In this document: positions 44,438-51,537 of the stretch, in pieces
Numbering within the stretch: position 1 is the first letter of the stretch
Layout of the letters: every line of letters begins with the position of its first letter
NCBI RefSeq assembly: GCF_050490315.1
Contig: NZ_JBNPEO010000003.1
Coordinates: forward strand, 310,001-374,000
Direction: 5' to 3'
Source: JBNPEO01 sp050490315
GTDB lineage: Bacteria; Actinomycetota; Actinomycetes; Actinomycetales; Micrococcaceae
Length of the DNA stretch: 64,000 bases
Position numbers and translations under genes: made by a program
Notes under the pieces: generated by a model
What the model saw: only the letters and a program-made list of their open reading frames with translations
Databases searched by the model: none
Told to the model about the DNA's origin: nothing

Positions 44438-46273
44438 GTGGCTCACCTGCTCGGCGGCGAAAACCTCGCCGTATCCTTTGCAACCCGAACCATCTTGGAC
44501 GGGGTCACTCTGGGCCTTGAAGAGGGCGACCGGATTGGCATGGTGGGGCGTAACGGCGATGGTAAATCAACGCTGATGCGCCTGCTTGCTCAACGCAGCA
44601 CCCCCGATTCTGGCCGTGTAACCAAGCGTAGAGACGTCAACGTTGGTTACCTGGACCAGAGTGACGTCCTAGACGGCGAATTGACAGTGGGCGCCGCCAT
44701 CGTGGGGGATCAAGCGGATCACGAATGGGCTTCCAACCCGCGCATTCGCGAAATTATGGGTGGCCTGGTTGAGGACGTGGATTGGCACGCGAACGTCCAC
44801 ACACTCTCCGGTGGCCAAAAGCGTCGTGTTGCTCTGGCTAAGTTGCTCATTGAAGATCACGACGTGATTATGCTTGATGAGCCCACTAACCACCTCGACG
44901 TTGAGGGTGTTGCTTGGCTGGCTCGTCACCTCAAGACACGTTGGCGTGCTGACCAAGGCGCGTTCTTGGTGGTTACTCACGACCGGTGGTTCCTCGATGA
45001 AGTGTGTAACTTCACGTGGGAAGTTCACGACGGCATTGTTGACCCGTTCGACGGCGGATACGCCGCCTATGTTTTGGCGCGCGTCGAGCGTGACCGGATG
45101 GCCGCCGTCGTCGAAAATAAACGCCAGCAGCTGGTGAAAAAGGAACTTGCGTGGTTGCGCCGCGGTGCGCCGGCACGTACTGCGAAACCTAAATTTCGGA
45201 TCGAAGCGGCGAACGAACTGATCGCGGACGTTCCCGAGCCCCGTGATTCCCTGGCGCTGAACAAAATGGCCACTGCGCGCCTCGGAAAAGACGTTCTGGA
45301 CCTCGAAAACGTTTCGCTTACCCGTCTAGCGGCGCCCGGTTCTAACGACGCCGGAAAACCGCTTTTTGAGAACATCACCCTTCGTTTGGCGCCGGGTGAG
45401 CGCTTAGGCATTGTCGGGGTTAATGGCGCCGGTAAAACGACGCTGCTCAAGATGCTCAACGGCGAGGTAGCACCAACGTCCGGTCGCCTCAAAAAGGGCA
45501 AAACCGTTGTCACAGCTGTTCTGACTCAGGAGGTCAAAGAGCTCGATGAGCTTGCTGACTTGCGTGTGGTTGAGGTGATTGAACGTGAGAAACGGACATT
45601 CAGCGTTGGTGGCAAGGACCTCAGTGCCGGTCAACTCGTGGAGCAATTGGGCTTCAGCAAGGAAAAGCAGTGGATCCCGGTCCGGGACCTCTCCGGTGGT
45701 GAGCGTCGTCGTTTGCAATTGCTGAGACTCTTGGTGGGTGAGCCCAACGTTTTGATGCTCGATGAGCCCACTAACGACCTCGACACTGACACCCTTGCCG
45801 CCGTGGAAGATGTTCTGGATGGTTGGCCCGGGACGCTGGTAGTGGTCAGCCACGATCGGTACCTTTTGGAACGAGTGACCGATCACCAGTTGGCGCTGCT
45901 CGGCGATGGACAACTGCGCGGTCTTCCCGGCGGTGTTGACCAGTACTTGGAACTGCGTGAAGCAGCGCTGAGTTCTGCCACGGGAACCAACGGAGCTTCT
46001 GCGTCCAAAAATGCGAACGCCAAGGATTCCGCTCCCGCGGGCCCCTCAGAGTCGCAGAAACGCGACGCCCGCAAGGCGTTGAACCGGCTTGAGCGCCAGT
46101 TGGGCAAACTCGCCCAGCAGGAAGAAAAGTTCCATGCCCAACTGGCCAGTGCATCAGAGTCCGGCAACGCAAAAGCCCTGTCAGAGGCCAACGCCAAGCT
46201 TCAGGAGCTGCAGCGAGACAAAGAAGGCTTCGAACTCGAGTGGATGGAAGCCGCCGAAATCCTCGGCGAGTAA
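44438..46273 (+). CDS. ABC-F family ATPase, Uup-like
   Basis: This soluble twin-ABC protein probably acts on ribosomes and translation and is not a transporter. The first cassette has VGRNGDGKST, LSGGQKRRV and LDEPTNHLD; the second has VGVNGAGKTT, LSGGERRRL and LDEPTNDLD, the form typical of Uup. A C-terminal coiled coil (about residues 540-605, AKLQELQRDKEGFELEW) is also Uup-like. There is no membrane segment. GTG 44438 follows GGAAAGTGG and gives the AHLLGGENLAVSF start seen in relatives; the TTG at 44420 is less likely. Confidence 0.93.
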   Translation: MAHLLGGENLAVSFATRTILDGVTLGLEEGDRIGMVGRNGDGKSTLMRLLAQRSTPDSGRVTKRRDVNVGYLDQSDVLDGELTVGAAIVGDQADHEWASNPRIREIMGGLVEDVDWHANVHTLSGGQKRRVALAKLLIEDHDVIMLDEPTNHLDVEGVAWLARHLKTRWRADQGAFLVVTHDRWFLDEVCNFTWEVHDGIVDPFDGGYAAYVLARVERDRMAAVVENKRQQLVKKELAWLRRGAPARTAKPKFRIEAANELIADVPEPRDSLALNKMATARLGKDVLDLENVSLTRLAAPGSNDAGKPLFENITLRLAPGERLGIVGVNGAGKTTLLKMLNGEVAPTSGRLKKGKTVVTAVLTQEVKELDELADLRVVEVIEREKRTFSVGGKDLSAGQLVEQLGFSKEKQWIPVRDLSGGERRRLQLLRLLVGEPNVLMLDEPTNDLDTDTLAAVEDVLDGWPGTLVVVSHDRYLLERVTDHQLALLGDGQLRGLPGGVDQYLELREAALSSATGTNGASASKNANAKDSAPAGPSESQKRDARKALNRLERQLGKLAQQEEKFHAQLASASESGNAKALSEANAKLQELQRDKEGFELEWMEAAEILGE

Positions 46274-46291
46274 GAACGCGGGCCGCAACAA

Positions 46292-46372
46292 GGCGGTAGC
46301 CGGTGTCCTCCGGAAGTGTGCGTCTAAGCGAGGAACGAGCGAGCACACGGAGGAGTGGCACCAGCTACCGCC
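46292..46372. repeat. 81-base imperfect hairpin element
   Basis: GGCGGTAGC (46292-46300) pairs with GCTACCGCC (46364-46372), GGTG (46302-46305) with CACC (46359-46362), CCTCCG (46307-46312) with CGGAGG (46348-46353), and TGTGC (46317-46321) with GCACA (46343-46347). The loop at 46322-46342 is purine-rich. It lies between convergent ABC-F and tetR genes. No U tract follows, so it may be a bidirectional terminator, a structured RNA or a palindromic repeat element. Confidence 0.6.
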
Positions 46373-46404
46373 GGTCCTAACCACCCGCCGTCGAACGCCA
46401 AGCC

Positions 46405-47070
46405 CTAGTCCTCGAGGTGCAACTGCGGATCCTTCTGCAGCCCGGTGAGACCGTTCCAGGCCAGGTTCACTAGGTGCGCGGCAACTTCGCGTTTGTCTGG
46501 GCGCCGTGAGTCCAGCCACCATTGGCCAGTCATCGCCACCATGCCCACGAGCATTTGGGCGTACATGGCGCCGTCGTCTGAGCTGAAGCCGCGTCGGGCG
46601 AATTCGTCCGAAAGGATGTATTCCACGCGCGCCGTAATCACGGACAGCAGGGTGGAGAACGCACCTTCAGGTTGCGACGGGGGAGCGTCCCGCATCAGGA
46701 TCCGGAAACCGTCGGTTCGTTCTTCGATGTAGCTCAGCAGTGCAAGCGCCGCGCGTTCCAAGAGAGCCCGCGGTTTGTCTTCGGCCGAGAGAGAATCGGT
46801 GATGCTGCTGAGCAGGATGCGGAACTCGTGTTCCACCACTTGGGTGTAGAGGCCTTCTTTGGATCCGAAGTGTTCGTAGATGACAGGTTTGGACACCCCG
46901 GCTGTAGCCGCAATCTCTTCAATGGTGGTGCCATCGAGGCCCCGAGCGGCAAAAAGTCCTCGCCCAATTTCAATTAATTGCGAGCGTCTTTGGCTTGCCG
47001 TCATACGAACACGGCGGGCCTGAACACCGGCCGTGGAAGGTGCTGGGGGCCGTGGATTGTTGGTGCTCAC
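46405..47070 (-). CDS. TetR/AcrR-family transcriptional regulator
   Basis: The N-terminal DNA-binding domain is MTASQRRSQLIEIGRGLFAA, then TTIEEIAATAGVSKPVIYEHFGSKEGLYTQVV (about residues 23-80). The C-terminal ligand domain has WWLDSRRPDKREVAAHLVNLAWNGL, common among actinobacterial regulators near ABC-F and tRNA-Gln. GTG 47070 is used; an in-frame ATG at 47004 would begin just before the HTH and cannot be excluded. Target genes are unknown, as no obvious partner is adjacent. It is divergent from tRNA-Gln. Confidence 0.88.
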   Translation of the reverse strand: MSTNNPRPPAPSTAGVQARRVRMTASQRRSQLIEIGRGLFAARGLDGTTIEEIAATAGVSKPVIYEHFGSKEGLYTQVVEHEFRILLSSITDSLSAEDKPRALLERAALALLSYIEERTDGFRILMRDAPPSQPEGAFSTLLSVITARVEYILSDEFARRGFSSDDGAMYAQMLVGMVAMTGQWWLDSRRPDKREVAAHLVNLAWNGLTGLQKDPQLHLED

Positions 47071-47174
47071 CCTTCAATCATGCCCCATTCAAAGAGGGCG
47101 AGTCGCAATCAGTGCCTCCGGCATGGCAAACTATATTCCTGTGTGCGGAGGCCAAGCGCTTTCACTGCACACAT

Positions 47175-47246
47175 TCCGCTCTGGTGTAATGGCAGCACCC
47201 CGGCCTTTGGAGCCGTGGAGTATAGGTTCGAATCCTATGGGCGGAA
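47175..47246 (+). tRNA. tRNA-Gln (anticodon TTG)
   Basis: A 72-nt cloverleaf can be drawn. The acceptor TCCGCTC pairs with GGGCGGA (one T-G wobble), the D stem GTGT/GCAC holds an AATGGCA loop, and the T stem ATAGG/CCTAT has loop TTCGAAT. The anticodon loop is CTTTGGA, giving TTG, glutamine. The outermost anticodon-stem pair is a C-T mismatch. CCA is not encoded. A TATATT box at 47132-47137 may be its promoter -10 element. Confidence 0.93.
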
Positions 47247-47381
47247 CGAACATGCTATGCCGGATGTGGCCGGGATTAGTCCGGGTTCGGTGCGGGATAA
47301 GATGGTCGTGTTGCTTGATTTCGGTAGTGGTGAAGCTACGCCGGAAAGCTAAACGAACCTCTTGAGCTAGGAGCTTTATCC

Positions 47382-48857
47382 GTGATGACCACCGAATCCG
47401 GTGCTGCCGCTGTTATTGTCCTCGCCGCCGGCGCCGGTACGCGGATGAAATCGCGAACCCCCAAGATCCTGCATGAAATCGGTGGCCTGTCTATGGTGGG
47501 CCACGCTATCAACGCAGCACGGAGAATCAATCCTGAAGCATTGGCTGTGGTGGTTCGCCATGAACGCGACCGCGTTGCTGAACACTTAAGTAAAATTTCC
47601 CCTGATGCCTTGATCGTTGATCAGGATGACATTCCCGGCACTGGCCGTGCCGTTGAAGTTGCGCTTGACGCGCTTGACGCCAACGCTCCCCTTGAAGGCA
47701 CAGTGGTGGTTACCTATGGCGACGTTCCGCTCCTGACGAGTGAGCTTTTGCAAGAATTGGTTGCTACTCACAACACTGACGGTAACGCCGTTACGGTGTT
47801 GTCGGCGGTTCTTGAGGACGCTACTGGGTACGGACGAATTCTCCGGGCCGAAGATGATTCTGTTGTGGGTATTCGGGAGCACAAAGATGCTTCGGAAGCT
47901 GAGCGAGCCATCACGGAGGTCAACTCCGGAATTTACGCTTTTGATGCGGCAATTTTGCGTGAGGCGCTCAAAAAGATCACCACGGAAAACGTTCAGGGCG
48001 AGAAGTACTTGACTGATGTTCTTGGCTTGGCCCGTGAGGCTGATGGGCGTGTGGCCGCTGTTGTCACCACGGATCGCTGGCAGGTTGAAGGCGCCAATGA
48101 CCGTGTCCAGCTCTCTGCCTTGGGTGCCGAATTGAATCGCCGTACTGTTGAAGCTTGGATGCGTCAGGGCGTTACGGTTGTTGACCCCAACACCACATGG
48201 ATTGATTCAACAGTTCGTCTTGAAGAGGACGTTCGAATCTTGCCCAACACGCAACTTCACGGCACCACCACGGTGTCCCGGGACGCCGTCGTTGGCCCCG
48301 ATTCCACGCTGACCGACGTTCAGATCGGTCAGGGTGCAAAGGTGACACGCACTCACGGAAGTGGCTCGCAGATTGGCGCAGGCGCTTCAGTGGGGCCCTT
48401 CACGTACCTTCGGCCTGGCACCGTGTTGGGTGAGGTTGGCAAAATCGGCGCCTTCTACGAAACAAAGAACGTCACTATTGGCCGAGGGTCCAAACTTTCG
48501 CATTTGGGCTACGCCGGAGACGCTGAAATTGGCGAAAACACCAATATTGGCTGCGGAAACATCACAGCTAATTACGACGGCGAGAAAAAGCATCGCACTG
48601 TCATCGGCTCGGGCGTGCGGACAGGTTCTAATACCGTCTTTGTGGCACCGGTAACTGTTGGAGACGGCGCTTACAGTGGTGCCGGAACAGTTATTCGCAA
48701 GGACGTTGCGGCCGGTGCGCTGAGTGTGAATGTGGCGCCGCAGCGTAATTTCGAGGGCTGGGTGATTGCCAACCGACCGGAATCGGAATCGGCACAATTG
48801 GCCAGTAGTGCACAAGAAACATCTATGCAGGGCGATTCAACGGAAGAGGGCAACTAA
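47382..48857 (+). CDS. glmU: Bifunctional UDP-N-acetylglucosamine pyrophosphorylase / glucosamine-1-phosphate acetyltransferase
   Basis: GlmU makes UDP-GlcNAc for peptidoglycan and glycans. The N-terminal uridylyltransferase domain starts VIVLAAGAGTRMKSRTPKILHEIGG and includes VVTYGDVPLL. The C-terminal acetyltransferase is a left-handed beta helix with GPFTYLRPGTVLGEVGKIGAFYETKN and GCGNITANYDGEKKHRTVIG. The last 20 residues are a Ser/Glu-rich tail. GTG 47382 follows TAGGAGC. The gene lies two bases upstream of prs, forming an operon. Confidence 0.97.
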   Translation: MMTTESGAAAVIVLAAGAGTRMKSRTPKILHEIGGLSMVGHAINAARRINPEALAVVVRHERDRVAEHLSKISPDALIVDQDDIPGTGRAVEVALDALDANAPLEGTVVVTYGDVPLLTSELLQELVATHNTDGNAVTVLSAVLEDATGYGRILRAEDDSVVGIREHKDASEAERAITEVNSGIYAFDAAILREALKKITTENVQGEKYLTDVLGLAREADGRVAAVVTTDRWQVEGANDRVQLSALGAELNRRTVEAWMRQGVTVVDPNTTWIDSTVRLEEDVRILPNTQLHGTTTVSRDAVVGPDSTLTDVQIGQGAKVTRTHGSGSQIGAGASVGPFTYLRPGTVLGEVGKIGAFYETKNVTIGRGSKLSHLGYAGDAEIGENTNIGCGNITANYDGEKKHRTVIGSGVRTGSNTVFVAPVTVGDGAYSGAGTVIRKDVAAGALSVNVAPQRNFEGWVIANRPESESAQLASSAQETSMQGDSTEEGN

Positions 48858-48859
48858 AG

Positions 48860-49840
48860 ATGTCTGAAATTACCGCTACTGGCGAGAAGACGATGGTTCT
48901 GGCAAGCGGCCGGGCCCATCCCGAACTCGCTCGCGAGATCGCTCAAGAACTGGGCACCGAGTTGCTTCCCATCGATGCCTACGACTTCGCTAATGGTGAG
49001 ATCTACGTACGCGCAGGCGAGAGCGTGCGCGGAACCGACGTGTTTGTGATTCAGGCCCACCCGGCACCGATGAACAACTGGCTGATGGAGCAGTTGATTA
49101 TGATTGACTCCCTCAAACGTGCCTCTGCCAAGCGCATCACTGTTGTTTCACCGTTCTACCCTTACGCTCGTCAGGACAAAAAGGGCCGGGGTCGCGAGCC
49201 TATTTCTGCCCGCTTGGTTGCAGACCTGTACAAGACCGCTGGTGCTGATCGCATTATGAGTGTTGACCTGCATACCTCACAGATCCAGGGCTTTTTTGAC
49301 GGCCCCGTTGATCACCTTATGGCTATCCCGCTCTTGGCTGACTACATCCGTACCAAGGTGGGCGCTGACAACGTCACGGTGGTTTCCCCTGACACTGGAC
49401 GTGTCCGTGTTGCGGAGCAATGGGCCGAGCGTTTGGGTGGCGCTCCGCTGGCGTTTGTGCACAAGAGTCGCGACCTTACCGTCCCTAACCAGGCCGTTTC
49501 CAAGACCGTTGTTGGTCAGATCGAAGGCCGTACCTGTGTGCTGATTGATGACATGATCGACACCGGTGGAACCATCTCCGGCGCTGTAAAGGTACTCAAG
49601 GATGCCGGAGCCAAAGACGTTATTATCGCTTGCACGCACGCTGTGTTCTCGGATCCTGCAGCTAAACGTCTCGCGGAGTCCGGCGCCCGTGAAGTAGTGG
49701 TCACCAATACCTTGCCCATTGACGCTGATAAGCGTTTCCCGCAGCTGACAGTGCTTTCTATTGCACCGTTGATCGCCCGCGCGATTCGCGAAGTGTTCGA
49801 CGACGGTTCGGTGACGAGCCTGTTCGACGGCGCCGCCTAA
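48860..49840 (+). CDS. prs: Ribose-phosphate pyrophosphokinase
   Basis: This enzyme makes PRPP from ribose 5-phosphate and ATP for nucleotide, His and Trp synthesis. Signatures: FSPFYPYARQDKKGRGREPISARL-type region (about residues 96-117), VDLHTSQIQGFFDGPVDHL, VVSPDTGRVRVAEQWAERLGG and the PRPP-binding loop VLIDDMIDTGGTISGA. Length 326 residues is standard. Its start follows glmU by two bases, with GAGGGCAACTAAAG as ribosome binding site. A strong terminator follows. Confidence 0.97.
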   Translation: MSEITATGEKTMVLASGRAHPELAREIAQELGTELLPIDAYDFANGEIYVRAGESVRGTDVFVIQAHPAPMNNWLMEQLIMIDSLKRASAKRITVVSPFYPYARQDKKGRGREPISARLVADLYKTAGADRIMSVDLHTSQIQGFFDGPVDHLMAIPLLADYIRTKVGADNVTVVSPDTGRVRVAEQWAERLGGAPLAFVHKSRDLTVPNQAVSKTVVGQIEGRTCVLIDDMIDTGGTISGAVKVLKDAGAKDVIIACTHAVFSDPAAKRLAESGAREVVVTNTLPIDADKRFPQLTVLSIAPLIARAIREVFDDGSVTSLFDGAA

Positions 49841-49854
49841 ACAATTGTTGTTCC

Positions 49855-49896
49855 GGCAGGGTCTCAGCGTAAATGCTGGGGCCCTGCCTCGTTTTT
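49855..49896 (+). terminator. Intrinsic terminator of glmU-prs
   Basis: GGCAGGGTCTCAGC (49855-49868) pairs, with one internal irregularity, with GCTGGGGCCCTGCC (49875-49888) around a GTAAAT loop. TCGTTTTT follows. Confidence 0.9.
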
Positions 49897-50146
49897 GGGG
49901 GATGCGGTAGAGCTGGTAGGATTTACTCGATACCTTGGCGAGGGAGAAGTTCGGAGCAATCCGGTACTAGTCTCCGTGATCGACTGGGTCTGAAACTCCT
50001 TCAAGCAGCCACAATCTGGCCGGCGTAGAAGGTCGCATACAGACCTCCGCCCTTGCTGAACAACCAACGTCGCACCACAAGAGCTGCTTCGAAATAACCT
50101 TTTGAAGATTTCTGCTCGCGCGGCCCAGTAACTCAAGGAGAGCCAC
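49897..50146 (+). promoter_or_regulatory. Long structured leader of rplY/ctc
   Basis: A TAGGAT box at 49917-49922 may be the -10 element, leaving a leader of about 215 bases. It contains GGAGA (49943-49947) closing with TCTCC (49971-49975) around an inner CGGA-GCAA-TCCG hairpin (49952-49963) with a GNRA tetraloop. A second hairpin AGGTC/GACCT lies at 50030-50046. The length and nested stems suggest a ribosomal-protein-type autoregulatory leader; I do not recognise it as a named RNA family. Confidence 0.45.
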
Positions 50147-50761
50147 ATGGCTGACATCAAGCTTGAAGCACAGCTTCGCACCGAATTTGGTAAGGGCTAC
50201 GCACGTCGTGCACGTACCGCCGGCCTCATCCCGGCCGTTATCTACGGTCACGGTGCTGAGCCGTTGCACGTAAACCTGCCCGGCCGCGCAACCACCTTGG
50301 CCGTGCGCGCAGCTAACGCCCTGCTTCATTTGGACATCAACGGTGAAAAGCACCTCGCCTTGGTTAAGGATGTTCAGCGCGACCCGATCAAGCAGATCAT
50401 CGAGCACATCGACCTCTTGACCGTTAAGCTCGGCGAGAAGGTTACCGTTGACGTTCCTGTACACGTTACCGGTGAAGTTGCTCCGGGTGCTGTAGCTAAC
50501 CAGGAAGCAATGACCATTTCCCTCGAAGCTGAGGCAACCCACTTGCCGACCGCCATTGAGGTAGACATCGAAGGCCGTAAGGCTGGAGAGCACGTTTACG
50601 CTTCGGACTTGGTTCTGCCGAAGGGGTCAGAACTTTTGGCTGACGCTGAGACCCTGATTGTCAATGTCTCTGAAGAGGTTGACAACGAGGCCGAAGCAGA
50701 TGAGGCAGCTGAAGAAGTTGCAGCACCTGTTGAGGCTACTGAAGAGGCTGCAGCAGGGTAA
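50147..50761 (+). CDS. rplY: 50S ribosomal protein L25 / general stress protein Ctc
   Basis: This long (204-residue) CTC-type L25 protein binds 5S rRNA. The N-terminal L25 domain reads KLEAQLRTEFGKGYARRARTAGLIPAVIYGHG. The C-terminal TL5 domain includes VDVPVHVTGEVAPGA and VDIEGRKAGEHVYASDLVLPKGSELLAD, followed by an acidic Glu/Ala tail typical of actinobacteria. An AAGGAGAG site precedes ATG 50147. A perfect terminator follows, and pth comes next, the usual order. Confidence 0.97.
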   Translation: MADIKLEAQLRTEFGKGYARRARTAGLIPAVIYGHGAEPLHVNLPGRATTLAVRAANALLHLDINGEKHLALVKDVQRDPIKQIIEHIDLLTVKLGEKVTVDVPVHVTGEVAPGAVANQEAMTISLEAEATHLPTAIEVDIEGRKAGEHVYASDLVLPKGSELLADAETLIVNVSEEVDNEAEADEAAEEVAAPVEATEEAAAG

Positions 50762-50788
50762 TTCTGCCCAACGCACACTGATTCACCA

Positions 50789-50828
50789 CCTCCGGCCGGG
50801 ACTGACACAGTCCCGGCCGGAGGTTTTT
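50789..50828 (+). terminator. Intrinsic terminator of rplY
   Basis: Bases 50789-50804 and 50808-50823 are perfect 16-bp arms (CCTCCGGCCGGGACTG and its complement) around ACA, followed by TTTTT. Confidence 0.93.
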
Positions 50829-50888
50829 GTACGGCAGGGCTGCCCGTGAGGCAAGGACTGCCGTGAGCACACACCTAGGATGGAACGT

Positions 50889-51470
50889 ATGACTGACAAG
50901 TGGCTTGTTGTGGGCCTTGGAAATCCTGGGCCCGAGTATGCAGGCAATCGCCACAATGTGGGTCAAATGGTATTGGACGAGCTAGCCGGGCGAATCGGCG
51001 GCTCCTTTAAAATACACAAGGCCCGGGCTCAAGTAGTTGAGGGCAGGCTAGGTATTGGCGGCCCACGAGTGGTTCTAGCCAAGCCGATGAGCTACATGAA
51101 CCTCTCTGGTGGCGCTACCTCGGCACTGGCGCGCTTTTACGACGTGGCCCCTGAGAACGTGGTGGCGGTTCACGACGAGATCGACATCCCCTTCGCTAGC
51201 CTCAAGCTCAAACTCGGTGGGGGAGAGGGAGGTCATAACGGTCTGCGAGACATCTCGAAAGCATTGGCAACAAAGGAATATTTGCGTGTGCGCGTTGGAG
51301 TGGGCCGCCCGCCAGGCCGTATGGACACCGCCGACTACGTCCTCAAAGACTTCTCCTCAACGGAGCGCAAAGAGCTGCCTTTCCTGATCGACACTGCGGC
51401 AGACGCCGTGGACCTTCTAGTCCGTGAGGGTCTACTCGCCGCACAGCAAAAATTTCACGGAAGCGTTTGA
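50889..51470 (+). CDS. pth: Peptidyl-tRNA hydrolase
   Basis: Pth recycles peptidyl-tRNA released prematurely from ribosomes. Motifs: VVGLGNPGPEYAGNRHNVGQMVLDELA with the catalytic histidine, KPMSYMNLSGG, VHDEIDIPFASLKLKLGGGEGGHNGLRDI, and RVRVGVGRPPGRMDTADYVL. The 193-residue length is standard. ATG 50889 is 8 bases after AGGA; the ATG at 50880 overlaps that site and is less likely. It is the last housekeeping gene before the LuxR array. Confidence 0.96.
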   Translation: MTDKWLVVGLGNPGPEYAGNRHNVGQMVLDELAGRIGGSFKIHKARAQVVEGRLGIGGPRVVLAKPMSYMNLSGGATSALARFYDVAPENVVAVHDEIDIPFASLKLKLGGGEGGHNGLRDISKALATKEYLRVRVGVGRPPGRMDTADYVLKDFSSTERKELPFLIDTAADAVDLLVREGLLAAQQKFHGSV

Positions 51471-51482
51471 GACAAACATCCA

Positions 51483-51511
51483 TTGTTTGGTTCAGCGGCC
51501 TGTGGTAGTTT
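51483..51511 (+). promoter_or_regulatory. Candidate promoter of the LuxR array
   Basis: TTGTTT (51483-51488), exactly 17 bases, then TAGTTT (51506-51511) resembles a primary-sigma promoter. The first ATG of the first LuxR gene lies 27 bases downstream. Confidence 0.45.
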
Positions 51512-51537
51512 AAGCTTCAAGCGCCACCTGACCGGGC

